This document shows, one piece after another, positions 26,406 to 35,076 of a stretch of DNA of 64,000 nucleotides. A program made the translations under genes and the position numbers. The number at the start of each line of letters is the position of its first letter. Within the stretch, counting starts at the first letter, position 1. Source of the stretch: Tepidanaerobacter acetatoxydans Re1 (GTDB lineage: Bacteria; Bacillota; Thermosediminibacteria; Thermosediminibacterales; Tepidanaerobacteraceae); the NCBI RefSeq assembly GCF_000328765.2, contig NC_019954.2, positions 872,501-936,500 of the forward strand, in the 5' to 3' direction. The notes beneath the pieces were generated by a model, which saw only the letters and a program-made list of their open reading frames with translations, did no database searches and was not told the origin of the DNA.

Positions 26406-26909
26406 ATGAAACAAGAGTTAGTCGGATCCATCCTTATAAATGTCATGCGAGAACAGCTTGAGATATATAAAGAATTATCGAATCTCGCTGAGGAAAAAAC
26501 AAATGTGCTTATTAAGGGCGATCTTGCACTGCTCAACGAAATAACTGAGATAGAACAGACGTTAATTTTCAAATTGGGTAAATTAGAAGAAGAAAGAGTT
26601 GAGTTGGTAAAACAGATTGCCGAAGTGCACGGCAAAGATACTTCTGAAATAAAAGCGGATTTTCTTAAAAGTATTTTTCCGGACCAGCAGGAAGCCGAAA
26701 CTTTTTCCGGTATTTATGGTGAGCTTAAATCGGTTTTACTCGAAGTTGACAAAAAAAATGAAACAAATGCAAAACTTATTGTAAGTGCTTTAGACTATAT
26801 TAATTTTTCAATCAAACTCTTAACTGATTCCGGAGAGATAAAAACTAATTACAGTCCTGATGGAGTCAATACCCAGAAAGCATTTCATTTTATTGATAAA
26901 AAAGCATAA
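26406..26909 (+). CDS. flgN: FlgN-family flagellar export chaperone
   Basis: About 167 residues, almost entirely helical coiled-coil, starting MKQELVGSILINVMREQLEI. FlgN keeps the hook-junction proteins FlgK and FlgL soluble and delivers them to the flagellar export gate. I use ATG 26406 because GGGGGC lies 8 bases upstream; ATG 26391 is a second possibility. It sits directly between flgM and flgK. Confidence 0.82.
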   Translation: MKQELVGSILINVMREQLEIYKELSNLAEEKTNVLIKGDLALLNEITEIEQTLIFKLGKLEEERVELVKQIAEVHGKDTSEIKADFLKSIFPDQQEAETFSGIYGELKSVLLEVDKKNETNAKLIVSALDYINFSIKLLTDSGEIKTNYSPDGVNTQKAFHFIDKKA

Positions 26910-26923
26910 GGCGGTGAAAGCTA

Positions 26924-28303
26924 TTGCAATCAAGTTTTTTAGGAATCGAAATCGCAAAAACGGCTCTGTTTGCCAATCAGCGAGCTCAACAAACCGTAGC
27001 TCATAACGTATCAAATGCCAACACTCCAGGCTATTCCCGACAAAGAGTAATTTTAGAGGCTACTCATACTGCTTATGGAATGGGAGCTAATTGGCAAATA
27101 GGAACAGGTGTAAAGGTATCCGATGTAGACCGCATACGCGATGAATTTACCGACAGACAGTATAGAAATGAAAACTCCAGTCTTGGGCAGTGGAATATTC
27201 AAAGTGATATTTTAAAACAGGTAGAGGCGGTTTTTAATGAACCGTCGGATATCGGTATAGCCTCGGTGCTAAATGAATTTTGGGCAGGGCTTGAAACACT
27301 TTCAAAAGATGCGGCTTCACAGGAAGCACGCGAAACGGTCAAAGAAAAAGGCATTACGCTGGCAAATACCATTAATCACGCCGTAACTCAGCTAAATGAT
27401 ATAGTAAGCGATATAAATTATAGGATTTCCATACAAGTAAACGAAGTCAACAGTATTGCCAACCAGATTGCTCAACTAAACCTTCAGATACGACAGGCTG
27501 AAACCGGCGGCGCTTCTGCTGCGGATTTAAAGGATAGTCGCGATCTCCTCTTAGATCAGCTGTCGAATCTAGTACAATTTGAATCCTACGAAGATGAGAA
27601 CGGAATTTTTTCGATAAATGTTGGCGGTGCTATTTTAGTAAAGGGACCGGATAGTGCAAATATGGAATTCGACACTTCGGTTGCCAATGGAACAATAAAA
27701 TGGAAAGAATATAGTTCGGATGTGCGGATTTTAAAAGGTGAACTTAAAGGCCTTATAGAATTAAGAGATGATAAACTTGAGAATTACTTAGACCAATTAG
27801 ATAAGTTTACGCAAACCTTTGCAGACGAATTTAATGCGATTCATGAAACAGGCTATAACTTAGATGGTGAAACAGGAATAAAATTTTTTGAATATGCCAA
27901 TGGGGTATTATCGGTAAACCCCGATATAGTTAGCAATCCTTCAAAAATAGCAGCCGCTGAAGAAGAAGACGGTATTCCCAGTGACAATCGTATTGCCTTG
28001 GAATTGGCAAATCTTAGATATAAGACTATAAGCATAGATGGCAGAAACTGCACTATTGACGACTACTATGGCACCATTATTGCAAAAATCGGGGTCGATT
28101 CACAGGAGGCTACCCGAGCAGCAGACAGTCAGGCTTTTATGGTAAGCCAACTGGACGAACGCAGGCAAATGACATCAAGTGTATCCTTGGATGAAGAAAT
28201 GACCAAGATGATCCAATATCTACATGGCTACAACGCGGCCAGTCGAATTGTAACCACAGTAGATGAAATGCTGGATACCATAATCAATCGTATGGGTGTA
28301 TAA
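26924..28303 (+). CDS. flgK: Flagellar hook-associated protein 1, FlgK
   Basis: About 459 residues, at the short end for FlgK, so the variable central region is small. The N-terminal D0 has the rod/hook motif (FLGIEIAKTALFANQRAQQT and NVSNANTPGYSRQRV). The C-terminal D0 ends DEEMTKMIQYLHGYNAASRI. It forms the first junction ring between hook and filament. TTG 26924 follows GGCGGTGAAAGCTA, the same spacing and style seen for other genes here. Confidence 0.95.
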   Translation: MQSSFLGIEIAKTALFANQRAQQTVAHNVSNANTPGYSRQRVILEATHTAYGMGANWQIGTGVKVSDVDRIRDEFTDRQYRNENSSLGQWNIQSDILKQVEAVFNEPSDIGIASVLNEFWAGLETLSKDAASQEARETVKEKGITLANTINHAVTQLNDIVSDINYRISIQVNEVNSIANQIAQLNLQIRQAETGGASAADLKDSRDLLLDQLSNLVQFESYEDENGIFSINVGGAILVKGPDSANMEFDTSVANGTIKWKEYSSDVRILKGELKGLIELRDDKLENYLDQLDKFTQTFADEFNAIHETGYNLDGETGIKFFEYANGVLSVNPDIVSNPSKIAAAEEEDGIPSDNRIALELANLRYKTISIDGRNCTIDDYYGTIIAKIGVDSQEATRAADSQAFMVSQLDERRQMTSSVSLDEEMTKMIQYLHGYNAASRIVTTVDEMLDTIINRMGV

Positions 28304-28323
28304 TTGGAAGGCGGGGATGAAAC

Positions 28324-29214
28324 ATGAGAGTAACTCAATCCATGATAAGTGAAAATTTTACGCGAAATCTTATGCAAAACTTAAAACGTTTAAGTGATGT
28401 TACTGATAAGATATTATCTGAAAAGAACATAAGACGTCCATCCGATGATCCGGTAGGTGTTGCCATGGCTATCAAACTTCGACGGCAGATTGCTGCTATA
28501 CAGCAGTATAACAGCAATGCCCAAGATGCTTTAACATGGATGAAAGATACGGAAACAGCGCTTACTAATACGGGTGATGTACTTCAGCGTTTAGATGAAC
28601 TTACGGTTCAAGTGGCCAACGGCACATTAACGCCCGATGACCGCGAAAAAATACTATATGAAGTTAAGGAATTAAAGGATCAGCTATTTCAAGAAGCAAA
28701 TTCGACAAGCCTTGATAGATATTTGTTTGGCGGATATTCTACGAATAAACCTCCGTTTATTAAAAATGATATTACGGGCGAAATAGAGAAAAATCCTGAT
28801 ACGTTTAATGGAGCTATTGAATATGACTTAGGTCAATCTGAACGCATATCTATAAATTTGACGGGCTATGACGTATTCAGCGATATATTCAAAGCGGTGG
28901 AAAACCTTGAAACTGCTATCGAAGCGGATGATACCGAAGCTCTTTCAGGTCAGGTTCTGGCAGATATAAAAAATGCGACGAGCACAGTCTTAAAATATCG
29001 TGCCCAGATAGGTGCACGCAGCAACCGCTTAGAGGCTACGGTCTTAAGACTCGATGCCAATGAAGTTGATTATAAAGCACAGCTTTCAAATATCGAAGAT
29101 ATTGATTTAGCTCAGATGATTACTGACTTAAAAATGGAAGAAAGCGTATACAGAGCATCCCTCTCAGTAGGGGCAAGAATCATTCAGCCAAGCCTAGTTG
29201 ATTTTCTAAGATAA
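28324..29214 (+). CDS. flgL: Flagellar hook-associated protein 3, FlgL
   Basis: About 296 residues with flagellin-like ends: MRVTQSMISENFTRNLMQN at the N-terminus and DIDLAQMITDLKMEESVYRA at the C-terminus. It is the second hook-filament junction protein. It lies 20 bases after flgK with GGCGGGGATGAAAC before the ATG. Confidence 0.95.
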   Translation: MRVTQSMISENFTRNLMQNLKRLSDVTDKILSEKNIRRPSDDPVGVAMAIKLRRQIAAIQQYNSNAQDALTWMKDTETALTNTGDVLQRLDELTVQVANGTLTPDDREKILYEVKELKDQLFQEANSTSLDRYLFGGYSTNKPPFIKNDITGEIEKNPDTFNGAIEYDLGQSERISINLTGYDVFSDIFKAVENLETAIEADDTEALSGQVLADIKNATSTVLKYRAQIGARSNRLEATVLRLDANEVDYKAQLSNIEDIDLAQMITDLKMEESVYRASLSVGARIIQPSLVDFLR

Positions 29215-29376
29215 CCGTATTCTAGCCTGCAATAATATCAAGCCTCTTTATAGGAAACGGTCTTGGATTACCCAGACATCACAGTTCTTGATGATAGTTT
29301 TATCGAATAATGTATGTTGTTTTATTAAAAATGGCGAAGATATTTTTTGCGCTTCTATCGGTTAGGGGGATTTGTA

Positions 29377-29961
29377 ATGCTCATATATGATCTTGATATC
29401 CAATTTAAGTTTGGGAAAATAGGCATTGATACCTATAATGCTTCTATAGACCCTAAAATGGATATTCAGCAGCAAGGTGTTGAAATAGAAACTCAGTCAT
29501 CAGAGTTCTCTGTTGAAAATACTTTCCCGATTATCGAAGACATTGATTGTTCCCGCTGCAGGACTGATATGGGTTATCCCCAGCCGCTTGTTGCATCTAC
29601 CATATGGAGGGATGAAGCTAAACAATATGTTATGGAATATCTGGGCAGCAAATCTGCCGGAGGCGATGCCTTAGGAGCAATCGAAAAGGGTATATCCATC
29701 GGCGATATAGTGGAAAGCGAGTCCTTTCAAGAACCGCCGGAAGTTAATGTAGATGCAGTACCGAAAACACCTCCGCGCATTACCTTTAGATATGGCGAAA
29801 TAAGATCACAGCTTCTGCCCGGCAATGTTAAAGTAAATGTTTCGGGAAAACCGGTTGTCATTGATTGCGAAAAGGCAAGAATTAATATTTTTATGGAAGA
29901 AAATCCATACATAGCCATTAAAGCAGTTCCGAAAGGTCAAAATATAGATAGCATCGCATAG
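29377..29961 (+). CDS. DUF6470 (YviE-like) flagellar operon protein
   Basis: About 194 residues. It begins LIYDLDIQFKFGKIGIDTYN and matches the YviE/DUF6470 proteins that lie between flgL and fliW in Bacillus and Clostridia. There is no signal peptide. The function is unknown. ATG 29377 follows TTAGGGGGATTTGTA; ten extra upstream codons in frame have no ribosome site. The preceding 130 bases show no clear promoter. Confidence 0.8.
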   Translation: MLIYDLDIQFKFGKIGIDTYNASIDPKMDIQQQGVEIETQSSEFSVENTFPIIEDIDCSRCRTDMGYPQPLVASTIWRDEAKQYVMEYLGSKSAGGDALGAIEKGISIGDIVESESFQEPPEVNVDAVPKTPPRITFRYGEIRSQLLPGNVKVNVSGKPVVIDCEKARINIFMEENPYIAIKAVPKGQNIDSIA

Positions 29962-29974
29962 GAGTTGTATTATT

Positions 29975-30430
29975 ATGACAGTAGATACCAACTTTGAGGA
30001 TTTGAAAACTGATGAAGAAAAGGTGATAACTTTTATAAACGGCATTATGGGCTTGGAACAGTATAAAAAATACTTATTGCTGAACCATCCTGGCAGTGAT
30101 ACTGTTAAATGGCTGCAGGCCTTAAATGAACCCGGAATTGCCTTACCCGTTGCAGACCCATCGCATTTTTATCCTGATTATGCACCTAAAATTTCAAGAG
30201 AAGAACTTCTCAAACTAGACATAACATCGCCCCAAGAGGCGATAGTTTTGTGTGTCCTTACAATTTCCAAAGAGGCAAAAAATATCACAATGAATCTTAA
30301 GGCGCCGATAGTTATAAATCCTGCCCAACGCTTAGCCGATCAGTTTATTGCCGAAAATCCCGAATACGATATACGCCAACCTATAAACATAACAAAAAAC
30401 TCCGATGATGGGCGGTGTAAATCTTGTTAG
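29975..30430 (+). CDS. fliW: Flagellar assembly factor FliW
   Basis: About 151 residues with the FliW signature VITFINGIMGLEQYKKYLLL. FliW binds free flagellin and, when flagellin is scarce, binds CsrA and blocks its RNA-binding activity. It overlaps csrA by 7 bases, the conserved coupling of this partner-switching pair. Confidence 0.95.
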   Translation: MTVDTNFEDLKTDEEKVITFINGIMGLEQYKKYLLLNHPGSDTVKWLQALNEPGIALPVADPSHFYPDYAPKISREELLKLDITSPQEAIVLCVLTISKEAKNITMNLKAPIVINPAQRLADQFIAENPEYDIRQPINITKNSDDGRCKSC

Positions 30431-30645
30431 TCCTTACAAGAAAAGCAGGAGAAGGCATATACATAGGCGAAGATGTCCTTATAAAAATCTTTGAAATCGA
30501 AGGCGATCGGGTAAAAATAGGCATCGAAGCCCCGAAAACCACAAAAGTTCTCAGACTGGAACTGTATGAAGATATCAGTGGAGAAAATATAAAAGCTGCT
30601 GGTGTCAGCAAAGATGCCATCGATGAGCTTTTCAAAGGCCTGTAA
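30424..30645 (+). CDS. csrA: Carbon storage regulator CsrA
   Basis: 73 residues starting MLVLTRKAGEGIYIGEDVLI, with the RNA-contacting residues of the first and last strands in place. In B. subtilis it represses hag translation by covering the ribosome site. A matching hairpin and GGA sites occur in the flagellin leader at 54.9 kb, 24 kb away. The TTG start overlaps fliW. Confidence 0.96.
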   Translation: MLVLTRKAGEGIYIGEDVLIKIFEIEGDRVKIGIEAPKTTKVLRLELYEDISGENIKAAGVSKDAIDELFKGL

Positions 30646-30662
30646 ATCAAAAGCCATTCAAC

Positions 30663-30684
30663 AACCGCATTGTTTGCGGTTTTA
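30663..30684 (+). terminator. Intrinsic terminator after csrA
   Basis: AACCGCA pairs with TGCGGTT, followed by TTTA. Confidence 0.65.
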
Positions 30685-30698
30685 TAATGTACCTTCAT

Positions 30699-30729
30699 GT
30701 CGGAGCTGGCGGTCGATGACCGCCCCTAC
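30699..30729 (-). repeat. Intergenic palindrome of the GTAGGGGCG family
   Basis: On the minus strand it reads TAGTAGGGGCGGTCATCGAC followed by CGCC, a hairpin of GGCGGTC and GACCGCC. It sits exactly at the junction where the defence island begins after csrA. Confidence 0.6.
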
Positions 30730-30762
30730 TAAAATAAAAAAACAGAATTTCGAGGTGTTAGA

Positions 30763-32022
30763 ATGTCCTTAAATTCCCGCGATGTAATCAGATACATAGA
30801 AAAATTTACTTTCAAGGATCAGAACATAAGCCTTTTTGATGATGACTCCTCCACAAAAGTTGAATATGTTGAAATAAATAAGATGAAGATACCGCGCTTT
30901 ATAAACGAATTCTGGACATCAAGGCAAAGGCAGGCATCCCCCTTGCATGAAGTATCCTACAGAGCGTGTTTTAAACCGCAATTGCCGCGATTTTTCATAA
31001 ACCTCCTTACAGAAGAAAAAGATACCGTTTATGACCCCTTTTCCGGGCGAGGGACTACAGTAATTGAAGCCGGAATTCTTGGGAGAAATATCATTTCAAA
31101 TGATATAAATCCCCTCAGCCGAATCCTAACAATGCCAAGATTTTTTGTTCCCGATATAGATGCCGTAATCGAAAGACTTGCTGAAATCCCATATGATAAA
31201 AGTGCTAGAGCGGATATAGACCTTTCCATGTTCTACCATATCGATACCGAAACAGAAATAGTATCACTGAAAAATTACCTAAAACAAAGAAGTTTTGAAG
31301 GAAAAGAAGATTCATTGGACTCATGGATTAGAATGGTGGCTACGAACCGTCTGACCGGGCACTCACCTGGCTTTTTTTCAGTGTACACCCTTCCGCCAAA
31401 CCAAGCAGTGACTCCTGACCGACAGCTGATAATAAATGCAAAAAGAAACCAAAAGCCGGAGTATAGAAACACCAAAAAACTCATCATCAAAAAATCAAAA
31501 AGCCTTATAAAGAACCTTGAAAAAGCTGAAATAAAGAATCTGCATAATGCCGGTAAGGCCGGCCTATTCCTTACAAAGGACGCAAGGAATACATCGGAAA
31601 TACCCGATGAATCCGTCAGCCTCACGGTAACATCACCGCCATTTTTGGATGTGGTCCAATACGACAAAGACAATTGGCTAAGATGCTGGTTCAATGATAT
31701 TGATGCCGAAGAAATCGCAAACAATATTACCATGTCAAGGACCATAGAAGAATGGTCGTCGGTCATGCTGGATGTATTTAAAGAGCTTTACCGAATAACA
31801 AAAAAAGGCGGTTGGGTTGCCTTTGAAGTAGGCGAGGTAAAAGGCGGTAAAATAAAGCTGGATGAATATGTGGTGCCACTGGGTATAAATGCAGGATTTA
31901 GCTGTGCAGGCATTTTAGTAAACCGGCAGGAATTCACAAAGACATCCAATATATGGGGAGTAAAAAACAACAAATCCGGGACAAATACCAATAGAATAGT
32001 ACTTTTCACTAAAGATTTTTAA
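30763..32022 (+). CDS. Orphan site-specific DNA methyltransferase (N4/N6 amino type)
   Basis: About 419 residues. AdoMet-binding motif I is DPFSGRGTT at residues 91-99, followed by SNDINPL, and the catalytic motif IV is TSPPF at 290-294. The order I then IV, with SPPF, fits alpha/gamma-like amino-methyltransferases. Middle residues 130-270 could hold target recognition. No cognate endonuclease is adjacent. It begins the defence island between csrA and flagellin and may be solitary, or a leftover of a lost system. Confidence 0.78.
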   Translation: MSLNSRDVIRYIEKFTFKDQNISLFDDDSSTKVEYVEINKMKIPRFINEFWTSRQRQASPLHEVSYRACFKPQLPRFFINLLTEEKDTVYDPFSGRGTTVIEAGILGRNIISNDINPLSRILTMPRFFVPDIDAVIERLAEIPYDKSARADIDLSMFYHIDTETEIVSLKNYLKQRSFEGKEDSLDSWIRMVATNRLTGHSPGFFSVYTLPPNQAVTPDRQLIINAKRNQKPEYRNTKKLIIKKSKSLIKNLEKAEIKNLHNAGKAGLFLTKDARNTSEIPDESVSLTVTSPPFLDVVQYDKDNWLRCWFNDIDAEEIANNITMSRTIEEWSSVMLDVFKELYRITKKGGWVAFEVGEVKGGKIKLDEYVVPLGINAGFSCAGILVNRQEFTKTSNIWGVKNNKSGTNTNRIVLFTKDF

Positions 32023-32101
32023 CCCATTCCTTTATTATGAAAAATATGATAAGCTATAATTGCTTTACTTGAATTTACAGTGGAGAATGAGGAGGGCCTT
32101 T

Positions 32102-32434
32102 ATGGACGATAGTCAGTTTAAAGAATTGGTATTGCAGCAATTAAAAATCTTAACTGATGGCCAAGGCAAAATGGAAACTCGTCTAACTAAACTAGAGCAA
32201 GGTCAAGCTCAATTAGTGGAAGGTCAGACTAAGTTGGAACAAAGCCAGATTGTGCTAGTGGAAAGTCAGACTAGGTTAGAACAAAGCCAGGCTAAACTGG
32301 AACAAGGTCAGGCTAGACTGGAGAAAGGCCAAAAAGCTATTCACAACGAATTGAAATACATATGGGACGACATAAAGAAACTGGACAATCGACTATGTGC
32401 CCAAGAAGAGAAACTTGCACGCCAAAGCAGGTGA
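32102..32434 (+). CDS. Coiled-coil heptad-repeat protein
   Basis: About 110 residues. Residues 25-80 are tandem 7-residue repeats of the type LEQGQAQLVEGQTKLEQSQ, encoded by degenerate 21-bp units at about 32188-32335. It is predicted to form a parallel coiled coil with no enzymatic motif. GGAGGG precedes ATG 32102. The role is unknown. Similar small repeat proteins occur beside mobile and defence genes, so a link to the adjacent methyltransferase is only positional. Confidence 0.55.
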   Translation: MDDSQFKELVLQQLKILTDGQGKMETRLTKLEQGQAQLVEGQTKLEQSQIVLVESQTRLEQSQAKLEQGQARLEKGQKAIHNELKYIWDDIKKLDNRLCAQEEKLARQSR

Positions 32435-32453
32435 AATAGAATACATAAGCTTT

Positions 32454-32483
32454 AGCCCCGGTGATTTCATCCGGGGCTTAAAT
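32454..32483 (+). terminator. Hairpin after the coiled-coil gene
   Basis: AGCCCCGG (32454-32461) and CCGGGGCT (32471-32478) form a perfect stem, with only a weak T-tail. Confidence 0.6.
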
Positions 32484-32561
32484 ATTAAATGAAGGAAAAA
32501 ACCATATATTTGTAGAATTATAAAATCTAAGAGTATATATAAACCACCTGAGGTGCTTCTT

Positions 32562-32859
32562 ATGGAAATAATTAACAATATCGAGAAATTACTCGGTGAT
32601 GATTTAAAGCATACCCTCAAAAGAGGTTCAAAAGTATCAATTGCTGCTTCATGTTTTTCCATATATGCCAATTCAAGGCTTTACTACAGTAGATTTGGGA
32701 TTTGAACGGGGGAATAATTTATCAAATATTGTCACTAAAATTGATGATTATTCTGCTACAAAAACTTACCTAGATTTGTTTGAACAGGTTTGGAACGATG
32801 ATGATAAAATGGAAGATATAACAGAAGAAGTGGTGGAATACATAAATTGGAGAAATTGA
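32562..32859 (+). pseudogene. Remnant of a PLD-domain/SNF2-type helicase
   Basis: From ATG 32562 the frame starts MEIINNIEKLLGDDLKHTLK and continues with VSIAASCFSIYA, the N-terminal phospholipase-D-like region of a helicase family found upstream of type III methyltransferases. It then shifts frame into ATKTYLDLFEQVWNDDDKME and EDITEEVVEYIN, which belongs to a later part of the same domain. The helicase motor is entirely missing. It precedes the type III mod gene, as the intact helicase does in related loci. Confidence 0.6.
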
Positions 32860-33140
32860 TAAATTTGACAGCTATGCATCCAAGGAAATTACGGCGTATA
32901 AAGAAATAGAGAATATCAACCTTGATGAAGATGATTGGCTCGATGAGGAATACAGTATTGGGGACAAAGTAAAAATCAACCTTTCGGATAGAGTTAAATC
33001 AAATCCGAGAACAATTAGAAAAAGAAATATCAAAGCTGGAAGGCAAAATAAAAAGGGAAAAACAATTTAATAAAAAAGTGGATTTAAACATACAGCTTCA
33101 AAAAAAGAAAAAAGAGTTGAAAGAACTTATAGGTGACTGA
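32860..33140 (+). pseudogene. Remnant ending in a DUF4391 C-terminus
   Basis: An open stretch (INLDEDDWLDEEYSIGDKVK) of unassigned origin shifts frame near 32990 into LNQIREQLEKEISKLEGKIK then REKQFNKKVDLN, ending at TGA 33138-33140. That tail is characteristic of DUF4391 proteins, which accompany type III restriction systems. It is directly upstream of mod. Most of the DUF4391 N-terminus is absent. Confidence 0.6.
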
Positions 33141-33151
33141 GGAGATTTCAG

Positions 33152-35065
33152 ATGAAAAAACTAAAAATGAAATCAAAGAATCTGACTAAAGAAAACATAG
33201 AAAGAATAGGTAAACTCTTTCCTAATGTAATCACAGAAATCAAAGATGAAGATGGCAATATAACCCATGCCATAGACTTTGAACTTTTGCAGCAGGAGTT
33301 AAGCGATGAAATAGTTGAAGGCAGCAAGGAGAGATATCAACTAACCTGGCCGGGGAAAAAGGAAGCTATTGTTAGAGCTAATACCCCAATAGATAAAACC
33401 CTAAGACCGGTAAAAGAAGACAGCGTAAGCTGGGAAGATACAGAGAATCTATATATAGAAGGAGACAACCTGGAAGTCCTAAAACTACTTCAAGAATCCT
33501 ACCTAAACAAGATAAAATGCATATACATAGACCCGCCCTACAATACCGGTAAAGATTTTATATATAAGGACAATTTTACCCAGGACAAAGATGAATACGC
33601 AGAAGAATCAGGCCAAGTAGATGAAGACGGCAACAGGCTCTTTCAAAACACCGAATACAACGGAAGATTCCACAGCGACTGGCTGACAATGATGTATCCA
33701 AGATTAAAACTTGCCCGAAACCTGCTATCCGAAGACGGAGTAATATTTGTATCAATAGACGACAATGAAGTGCATAATCTCAGGAAGATTTGCGATGAGA
33801 TATTTGGGGAGAGGAATTTTGTAAATGTTTTTGTTTGGCGAAAATCAAAAGGTTCTGGCAATGACTCTAAATACATTATAGTTGAAACAGAATATATTCT
33901 GCTTTATGCCAAAAATTTAGAAAATGTTAAATTTAACAATCAAATCAAAAGCATTGACGATAGCAAATTTAAGTATAAAGATGAATACTTCGAAGAAAGA
34001 GGCGGCTACAATTTAGAAAAGCTTGATAGAGGAAGCAAAGGATATGTTGAGAGTTTGGATTTTGGCATAGAGGCACCTGATGGAACTTTGGTTTTCCCCA
34101 ACAACCGCAACAGACAGTTTAATGACGGCTGGCGCTGGATGTGGAGCAAGGCGAAGGTAGAATGGGGAATAAAAAATGGATATATAGTAGTTAAGAAGGG
34201 TCAGGATGATAAGTGGAATGTATACAACAAAGTTTATGCAAAGGTAGATAATGAAGGTAATAAAATTATAAGAACCAAATTATATAGGAACCACATCGGA
34301 TTTGAAGAAAACATCTTAAACATCCAGGCAAATTTTGAAATGAAAAGGTTATTCGGTAATGCATATTTTTCTTTTCCAAAACCCACAACTTTATTAAAAC
34401 ACTTATTGAACATGTTTTACTTAAATGATGAAGTTATCCTCGACTTCTTCTCCGGCTCTGCCACCACTGCCCATGCAGTGATGGAGCTTAATGCAGAGGA
34501 TGGGGGAGGTCGCAAATACATCATGGTGCAGCTGCCTGAGCCTTGTGATGAAAAATCCGAGGCCTATAAAGCAGGCTTTAAAAACATCGCCGAAATAGGC
34601 AAAGAACGTATTCGCCGTGCAGGAAAGAAGATAAACGAAGAAACCGGTGCAGATATAGATTATGGTTTTAGGGTATACAGAGTAGATTCTTCAAACATGA
34701 AGGATGTATATTACAGGCCTGATGAACTTGACCAAAATCTTTTGGACCAATTAGAATCCAATATAAAAGAAGATAGAACCGGCTTGGATCTGCTAACGCA
34801 AGTAATGCTTGAGGCAGGCCTTGAGCTGTCGCTGCCAATTGAAACAAAAAAGATTTACGGCAAAGAAGTTCATTTTGTAGCAGGTGATTCCCTTGTGGCA
34901 TGTTTTGATGAAGATGTAGATGAAAAATTAGTTAAAGAGATAGCTAAAACCAAGCCGCTAAAGGTAGTATTTAGAGATAACTCCTTTAAATCCTGTCCTG
35001 ACAGAATAAACTTGGAAGAAATATTTAAAGCCATATCTCCCGGCACGGAGATTAAAGTTTTGTGA
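33152..35065 (+). CDS. mod: Type III restriction-modification methyltransferase (Mod)
   Basis: About 637 residues, N6-adenine methyltransferase of the beta class. Catalytic motif IV D127-PPYNTG comes before AdoMet motif I DFFSGSATT at 431-439. The region between them (about 225-420) holds the target recognition domain, which sets the recognition site. The C-terminus overlaps res by 4 bases if res uses an early GTG, or is 12 bases from its preferred ATG. Mod alone can protect DNA and gives specificity to Res. It looks intact. Its upstream partners (helicase, DUF4391) are decayed. Confidence 0.95.
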   Translation: MKKLKMKSKNLTKENIERIGKLFPNVITEIKDEDGNITHAIDFELLQQELSDEIVEGSKERYQLTWPGKKEAIVRANTPIDKTLRPVKEDSVSWEDTENLYIEGDNLEVLKLLQESYLNKIKCIYIDPPYNTGKDFIYKDNFTQDKDEYAEESGQVDEDGNRLFQNTEYNGRFHSDWLTMMYPRLKLARNLLSEDGVIFVSIDDNEVHNLRKICDEIFGERNFVNVFVWRKSKGSGNDSKYIIVETEYILLYAKNLENVKFNNQIKSIDDSKFKYKDEYFEERGGYNLEKLDRGSKGYVESLDFGIEAPDGTLVFPNNRNRQFNDGWRWMWSKAKVEWGIKNGYIVVKKGQDDKWNVYNKVYAKVDNEGNKIIRTKLYRNHIGFEENILNIQANFEMKRLFGNAYFSFPKPTTLLKHLLNMFYLNDEVILDFFSGSATTAHAVMELNAEDGGGRKYIMVQLPEPCDEKSEAYKAGFKNIAEIGKERIRRAGKKINEETGADIDYGFRVYRVDSSNMKDVYYRPDELDQNLLDQLESNIKEDRTGLDLLTQVMLEAGLELSLPIETKKIYGKEVHFVAGDSLVACFDEDVDEKLVKEIAKTKPLKVVFRDNSFKSCPDRINLEEIFKAISPGTEIKVL

Positions 35066-35076
35066 GGGGTGATTTG

